11,364 nucleotides of DNA from CAVRZR01 sp964354215. Lineage in GTDB: Bacteria > Actinomycetota > Coriobacteriia > Anaerosomatales > CAVRZR01. Location of the stretch: positions 1 to 11,364 of the forward strand of contig CAYGYT010000050.1 in the NCBI GenBank assembly GCA_964354215.1. Direction: 5' to 3'. Positions 8,170 to 11,364 of this stretch are shown piece by piece. Under the pieces are notes generated by a model, which was given only the letters and a program-made list of their open reading frames with translations, ran no database searches and was not told where the DNA came from. Position 1 is the first letter of the stretch, and each line of letters starts with the position of its first letter. The translations under genes were made by a program, and so were the position numbers.

Positions 8170-8196
8170 GCACGGAGTAGCACGGCATAGCGCGGC
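8167..8196. repeat. Three degenerate decamer repeats
   Basis: GAAGCACGGA, GTAGCACGGC and ATAGCGCGGC follow one another without gaps just upstream of the riboswitch aptamer, sharing an AGCxCGG core. This could be a binding array for a regulator or a chance low-complexity stretch. Confidence 0.3.
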
Positions 8197-8221
8197 GTTG
8201 AAAACAGCACATCGACAGCGC

Positions 8222-8314
8222 TCCCGATAAGGGCACGGCCACTCGAAAGAGCGGCTTCGCAAAGTCACGGGTCTACCGGAGAGGTTCTCTCCCACGGCAG
8301 CCGGACTACCGGGT
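8222..8314 (+). ncRNA. Class I cyclic di-GMP (GEMM-I) riboswitch
   Basis: The aptamer shows the hallmarks of GEMM-I. AAGGGCAC at 8229-8236 contains the guanine that contacts the ligand in the Vibrio Vc2 structure (G20 equivalent at 8232). A stem (8238-8244 with 8249-8255, one A-C mismatch) is capped by the GAAA tetraloop. TTCGCAAAGTCACGG (8256-8270) carries the intercalating adenine (A47 equivalent at 8261). A second hairpin GGAGAG/CTCTCC follows (8278-8292), then ACGGCAGCCGG-ACTACC (8294-8310). P1 closes as CCCG (8223-8226) with CGGG (8310-8313). Guanine at the G20 position predicts c-di-GMP rather than cGAMP specificity. It sits about 90 nt upstream of the secreted metallopeptidase gene, which it should control. 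Whether the switch is on or off cannot be told; no strong intrinsic terminator is visible between aptamer and gene, so translational control is likelier. Confidence 0.85.
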
Positions 8315-8371
8315 TCGAGACTCGCACGACGGACGTCTCCACCCACGCGGACAAGGGAGGAGCGGCCGTCG

Positions 8372-8479
8372 ATGCGCACTCGGGTCCAAGCGGGAGGCGC
8401 GTCTTGCAGTACCGTCCCACACAAACACACCGGGCGTGGTGGTTCCCCGCAGTGGCTTTGGCCGTCGTCGCGGCTATGA
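8372..8479 (+). CDS. Possible upstream overlapping leader ORF
   Basis: An ATG at 8372 with a strong GGGAGGAG 9 nt upstream opens a 35-codon ORF ending at 8479. It overlaps the start of the metallopeptidase gene in a different frame. The peptide (MRTRVQAGGAS...) resembles no known protein. It may be a leader whose translation competes with or couples to the TTG start at 8404, or it may mark a frameshift that split the true basic N-terminus from the signal peptide. Confidence 0.25.
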   Translation: MRTRVQAGGASCSTVPHKHTGRGGSPQWLWPSSRL

Positions 8480-9126
8480 CGTGGGCACCGGTCGTCGCAG
8501 CAGGCGTCACCGCCGCCGGTTCCGATACCACACAGGGAGCCGCTCCCTTCTCATCCGGCCTGAACAACGCGATGTCCGCGGACAAGTTCGATACAGCCGA
8601 GGCTACGCTGGACGCTATGAGCCTCGAGTCCGCGCTCCCGAAACGTGCGGCTCCGCTCCCAGTAGCCCCCCGGGTCGCTCCGATCGGCGAGGGGTCGAGC
8701 GCGAGCGGTTCGCAGACATCGTCCGATGACACCCAGAACGACCTCGCGAGGACCTCGAGCCGGCCGGCGGCCCCGGCGCAGACGCCCGCCGCCTCGACCC
8801 GACCGACCTCATCGAACACGTCCGGGAGCAACTCGTCGGCAAGCAGCGGCTCAGACCACCCGTCGAACAGCAGCCAGCTCTCACAAGCCCGATCGATCCT
8901 GGCCTCGCTCATCAGCGCTCACCCCGTCCTGGAGGGAGTCACCGTGAGCATCGGCTCCACACCGGGTGGTTACCAGGCAGTCGCGTACTACAAGAGCGGT
9001 CGGATTCTCGTGAACCCGAACCATACCTCTTCACTGGAGCGGATCCTTCGGCACGAGATCTGGCACATCATCGACTGGCGCGACAACAAGCACATCGACT
9101 GGGGCGAGAGCGTACCGCCTCGATAG
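8404..9126 (+). CDS. Secreted HExxH putative zinc metallopeptidase under c-di-GMP riboswitch
   Basis: A 240-residue exported protein. The start is TTG at 8404, supported by GGGAGG 6 nt upstream and by the signal peptide that follows: basic/aromatic start, hydrophobic core about 12-31 (WWFPAVALAVVAAMTWAPVV), and Ala-rich cleavage region near 33-38. Residues about 40-160 are a low-complexity Ser/Thr/Pro/Ala linker, probably a wall-spanning or glycosylated stalk. The C-terminal domain (about 161-240) holds LRHEIWHIIDWRDNKHIDWG: His217, Glu218 and His221 form an HExxH zinc site, and Glu235 (WGE), 14 residues on, is the likeliest third ligand. The domain is small and ends soon after the motif, so truncation cannot be excluded. 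No sorting signal or membrane anchor is visible, so the product is probably released or trapped in the wall. I do not recognise the peptidase family. A cleavage target could be the neighbouring DUF11 adhesin (inference). Confidence 0.75.
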   Translation: MQYRPTQTHRAWWFPAVALAVVAAMTWAPVVAAGVTAAGSDTTQGAAPFSSGLNNAMSADKFDTAEATLDAMSLESALPKRAAPLPVAPRVAPIGEGSSASGSQTSSDDTQNDLARTSSRPAAPAQTPAASTRPTSSNTSGSNSSASSGSDHPSNSSQLSQARSILASLISAHPVLEGVTVSIGSTPGGYQAVAYYKSGRILVNPNHTSSLERILRHEIWHIIDWRDNKHIDWGESVPPR

Positions 9127-9192
9127 GCGCGAGACCGCTGAGGCCGCTCCGGGACGAGTACAGCGCGCGACGCCACGCGCGATCACATGACA

Positions 9193-9232
9193 AGGAAGGA
9201 CGGCCCGCCGGCAGGGGCGGGCCGTCCTTCCT
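9193..9232. terminator. Bidirectional intrinsic terminator
   Basis: A perfect 17-bp stem (9193-9209 with 9216-9232; arms contain GGAAGGACGGCCCGCC and its complement) with a 6-nt loop lies midway between the convergent metallopeptidase and DUF11 genes. T-runs are poor on either side, as is common for GC-rich actinobacterial terminators. It should end both transcripts. Confidence 0.85.
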
Positions 9233-9252
9233 ACGTTGGTGGTAGGTGGCGA

Positions 9253-11364
9253 CTATGCCTCAGTGCGCCCAAACCTGCGAAGAATCAGACCGGCGGCCAC
9301 CGCAAGGGCGGCGATCAGGGCAAGCAGGCCGAGTTCCCCACCGGTGAACGGTAGGAACGGCTCTTCCGCTTCGACGGTCACGTCAACATTCGCTGAGTCG
9401 CCGTTGTTCGAGGTGTCGGTGTCACCCGGGACGTTCGCCACGGCCACGTTGCGGATGACCGTGGTGCCCTCGGGCATGTCGCTCGCGACGCGCACCGTGT
9501 AGGTGATGGTGCCACTGGCGCCCGGAGCGAGCGGACCGGCGATGCTCCAGGTGAGCTTGCCACCGGAGTCGACGCCACCCCCGGCATCCTCGACGGTTAC
9601 GTAGGTCTCGTCGTAGTCGTCGACGACGGTGAAGTCCTCAGCGCTACCGGCTCCCACGTTCTTGTAGGTGAGCGTGTAGGTAATGAGGTCGCCCGGGTTC
9701 GCTGTCGAGACGTCGGCCGATTTGGTGAGAGAGACGTCCGGCGGTGTGAAGGGTAGGAACGTCTCGATCGTGAGCGTGTCGGACGCCGACACCTCGTGGC
9801 CCGACTGATCGCGACCCGCCGCAGTAGCAACGTTGGTGGTGTCCTCGGTAAGCACGGCGGCCTTGGTCAGCGTCTGGCTCTCGCCCACGCCGAGGTTGGC
9901 GATCGTTCCGATGCTGCCGAGCTTGTCGTCGGTGACGACCACGTTCACGAGCGGCACGTCGCCGGTGTTGGTGACCTTGTAGCTGTAGGTCACGGTCGTG
10001 CCGGGAGTGACGCCCTGTTCAGGAGCATCGGAGGTCTTATCGATCGCGATGGCGGGGCCGACCACGTCGACAAACGCGTTGTCGGTCGCAGAGATGCTGC
10101 CACCTGGGTGGGTTCCGATCGCAGTCCCGACGTTCGGGGTGTCAACGCTGATCGGCGCTGCCTTGGTGAATGTCTGCGACGCGCCCGGATCCAGGGAGAC
10201 GAGGGTGCCGATGGCTCCAAGCTTGTCGTCACTGACCGTGACGTTCGTGAGAGCCACGGTGCCGGTGTTGCGAACGATGTAGGTGTACGTGACGGTTTGC
10301 CCCGCGAGTATGACCGTAGGCGATGCCGTCTTGTCGATCGCAATCCCCGGTTGTGGAGGAGGAGTCACCTGCGTCACTGTGACGGTCGCGGTAGCGGTCC
10401 TGGTGAGCGTGGCGTCACCTGCCTTCGCCGTTACCGTGGCCACGTTCGTGGTAGTGACGGTGAGCGTGGCGTTCCTGCTGAAGCTCACTTCCTGTCCGAC
10501 GGCTAGATTGCCGATGTTGCTTATCAGTCCGAGCTTGTCATCGGTGAGCACCGCGTTGGTGAGAGCCACCTGTCCGGTATTCCTCACGACGTAGGTGTAG
10601 GTAGTGCTTCCGCCGGACACGATCGTCGTGGGCGATGCGCTCTTGGTGATGGAGATGTCCGGCGTAGGCGGTGCGGACCGACGCGGGACGGTCACAGACG
10701 CTTGGTTGGAGGGCACGTCTCCCTCACGGTAGGTGGCATGGCCTTTCGCGATGTTGGTGACGGAACCGGCGCCGACGTCAGCCTGGCTAATGGTGTATGT
10801 ACCGGTGATGGTAATGGTCGCATTGCGTGCGAGGTTGGTGGGCATTGGCGACGGCCAGACCAGATTCCCCTGCGGCACCTTGTTCTCCTCGAGAGAGAAC
10901 GGCGCCGAGAGGGTCACGTTGCCCGTGTTCTTGAGGACGTAGGTGTAGTGGATGACGTCGCCCACGGCGAAGTAGTTCGACTCGGCGGCCGTCTTGGTAA
11001 GTGAAAGGGCCGGCGACCTAACCGCCGTCACCGTCGCCTGGGCCTCGTTCGAGGTCACCGTCGTCTCGCCGAACTTGGCGGTGGCGGTGGCCTTGTTCGT
11101 CACGAAGCCCGCGTCGAGGTCGGCCTGGGTGATGGTGTAGGAGACCGGAACCGCGAGCTCGTCGCTCTTGATGGTGAGCTCGGCACCGGGGGCGAGGCTT
11201 GCCGGGGCGAGCACGGTGAGCGGGCCGATCTTGTCGTCGGCAACGCCGTAGGGCGCCGAGAGGGTCACGTTGCCGGTGTTCTTGAGGACGTAGGTGTAGG
11301 CGATCGTCTGCCCGACCGCGCTGTAGGTGGTCGGCAGCGCGCTCTTGATGAGCGAGAGCGCCTT
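9253..11364 (-). CDS. LPFTG cell-wall-anchored DUF11-repeat surface protein (5' truncated by window edge)
   Basis: The frame is open for 703 residues from the right edge; the signal peptide and start are outside. Numbered from the edge, at least six DUF11-type Ig-like repeats begin near residues 2 (cut), 118, 235, 339, 437 and 541. Each opens with a xISIxKSAxP-like strand, then TYTYVVxNTGxVxLTNVxVxDDKLG. Repeats are about 98-130 residues, with Pro-rich joints (SAPPTPD, TPPPQPG, FTPPD). The end is LPFTG (671-675), a hydrophobic helix and the basic tail RRFGRTEA: a standard sorting signal for wall anchoring, probably by the sortase at 7351. A second, non-terminal LPFTP occurs at 537-541. The protein is likely a long stalk-like adhesin or S-layer-like component. 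The stop is 20 bp beyond the bidirectional terminator. Function beyond surface display is not shown. Confidence 0.92.
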   Translation of the reverse strand, partial: KALSLIKSALPTTYSAVGQTIAYTYVLKNTGNVTLSAPYGVADDKIGPLTVLAPASLAPGAELTIKSDELAVPVSYTITQADLDAGFVTNKATATAKFGETTVTSNEAQATVTAVRSPALSLTKTAAESNYFAVGDVIHYTYVLKNTGNVTLSAPFSLEENKVPQGNLVWPSPMPTNLARNATITITGTYTISQADVGAGSVTNIAKGHATYREGDVPSNQASVTVPRRSAPPTPDISITKSASPTTIVSGGSTTYTYVVRNTGQVALTNAVLTDDKLGLISNIGNLAVGQEVSFSRNATLTVTTTNVATVTAKAGDATLTRTATATVTVTQVTPPPQPGIAIDKTASPTVILAGQTVTYTYIVRNTGTVALTNVTVSDDKLGAIGTLVSLDPGASQTFTKAAPISVDTPNVGTAIGTHPGGSISATDNAFVDVVGPAIAIDKTSDAPEQGVTPGTTVTYSYKVTNTGDVPLVNVVVTDDKLGSIGTIANLGVGESQTLTKAAVLTEDTTNVATAAGRDQSGHEVSASDTLTIETFLPFTPPDVSLTKSADVSTANPGDLITYTLTYKNVGAGSAEDFTVVDDYDETYVTVEDAGGGVDSGGKLTWSIAGPLAPGASGTITYTVRVASDMPEGTTVIRNVAVANVPGDTDTSNNGDSANVDVTVEAEEPFLPFTGGELGLLALIAALAVAAGLILRRFGRTEA
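10901..10948. repeat. Near-identical direct repeat within DUF11 gene, copy 1
   Basis: This 48-nt segment matches 11252-11299 at 47 of 48 positions (one C/G difference near the middle). It encodes the same YTYVLKNTGNVTLSAP core in adjacent repeats, 351 bp (117 codons) apart and in frame. Neighbouring flanks differ, so identity is concentrated here. Confidence 0.85.
11252..11299. repeat. Near-identical direct repeat within DUF11 gene, copy 2
   Basis: Partner of the segment at 10901-10948 (47 of 48 identical). The high nucleotide identity, against much lower identity among the other repeats, points to recent duplication or gene conversion between the first two visible DUF11 repeats. Confidence 0.85.

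Noticed and set aside
8314..8403. Intrinsic terminator as riboswitch expression platform
   Set aside because: Only a short GAGAC/GTCTC pairing with a long loop and no T-run is visible; not enough to call a terminator.
8265..8912. Minus-strand 215-codon ORF opposite the metallopeptidase gene
   Set aside because: The plus strand has a riboswitch, Shine-Dalgarno, signal peptide and HExxH motif; the minus frame has no domain and covers the aptamer.

Overview
The window is GC-rich and gene-dense, mostly on the minus strand, and looks like a chromosomal segment of an actinobacterial-lineage bacterium. The clues are a dnaK-grpE-dnaJ-hspR operon with a HAIR-like operator, a class E-like sortase, an LPxTG-type surface protein, TAGGCT/TAAGGT-type -10 boxes, and GTG and TTG starts. 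A clostridial-type 2[4Fe-4S] ferredoxin and a class I (GEMM) c-di-GMP riboswitch suggest an anaerobic, deep-branching actinobacterium such as a member of the Coriobacteriia. That placement is inference and was not searched.

Left block (1-5410, minus strand), the heat-shock operon. Transcription should start near 5367 from a sigma70-like promoter (TTGATA-17-TAGGCT) whose -35 and spacer are overlapped by a degenerate HAIR repeat. The genes run dnaK, grpE, dnaJ, hspR, a 44-codon ORF coupled to the hspR stop, about 200 bp with no convincing gene, a one-TM protein of unknown function, and the first 100 codons of clpB, which leaves the window. HspR is the expected repressor, with DnaK as co-repressor as known in Streptomyces. 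ClpB cooperates with DnaK/DnaJ/GrpE in disaggregation.

Centre (5411-8052). A plus-strand 2[4Fe-4S] ferredoxin has its own promoter, divergent from dnaK. Its stop codon overlaps that of a convergent three-gene minus-strand operon: sortase, NAD-dependent sugar-nucleotide epimerase, and a protein weakly resembling uracil-DNA glycosylases.

Right block (8053-11364), the most interesting part. A class I c-di-GMP riboswitch precedes a secreted Ser/Thr/Pro-rich protein with a C-terminal HExxH metallopeptidase motif. Facing it across a 17-bp-stem bidirectional terminator is a large cell-wall adhesin-like protein with at least six DUF11-type repeats and a C-terminal LPFTG sorting signal; its 5' end lies beyond the window. 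Riboswitch, secreted protease, sortase and sortase substrate together recall the c-di-GMP-controlled protease/adhesin release circuit of Clostridioides difficile (PPEP-1/CD2831). The protease here is not evidently homologous to PPEP-1.
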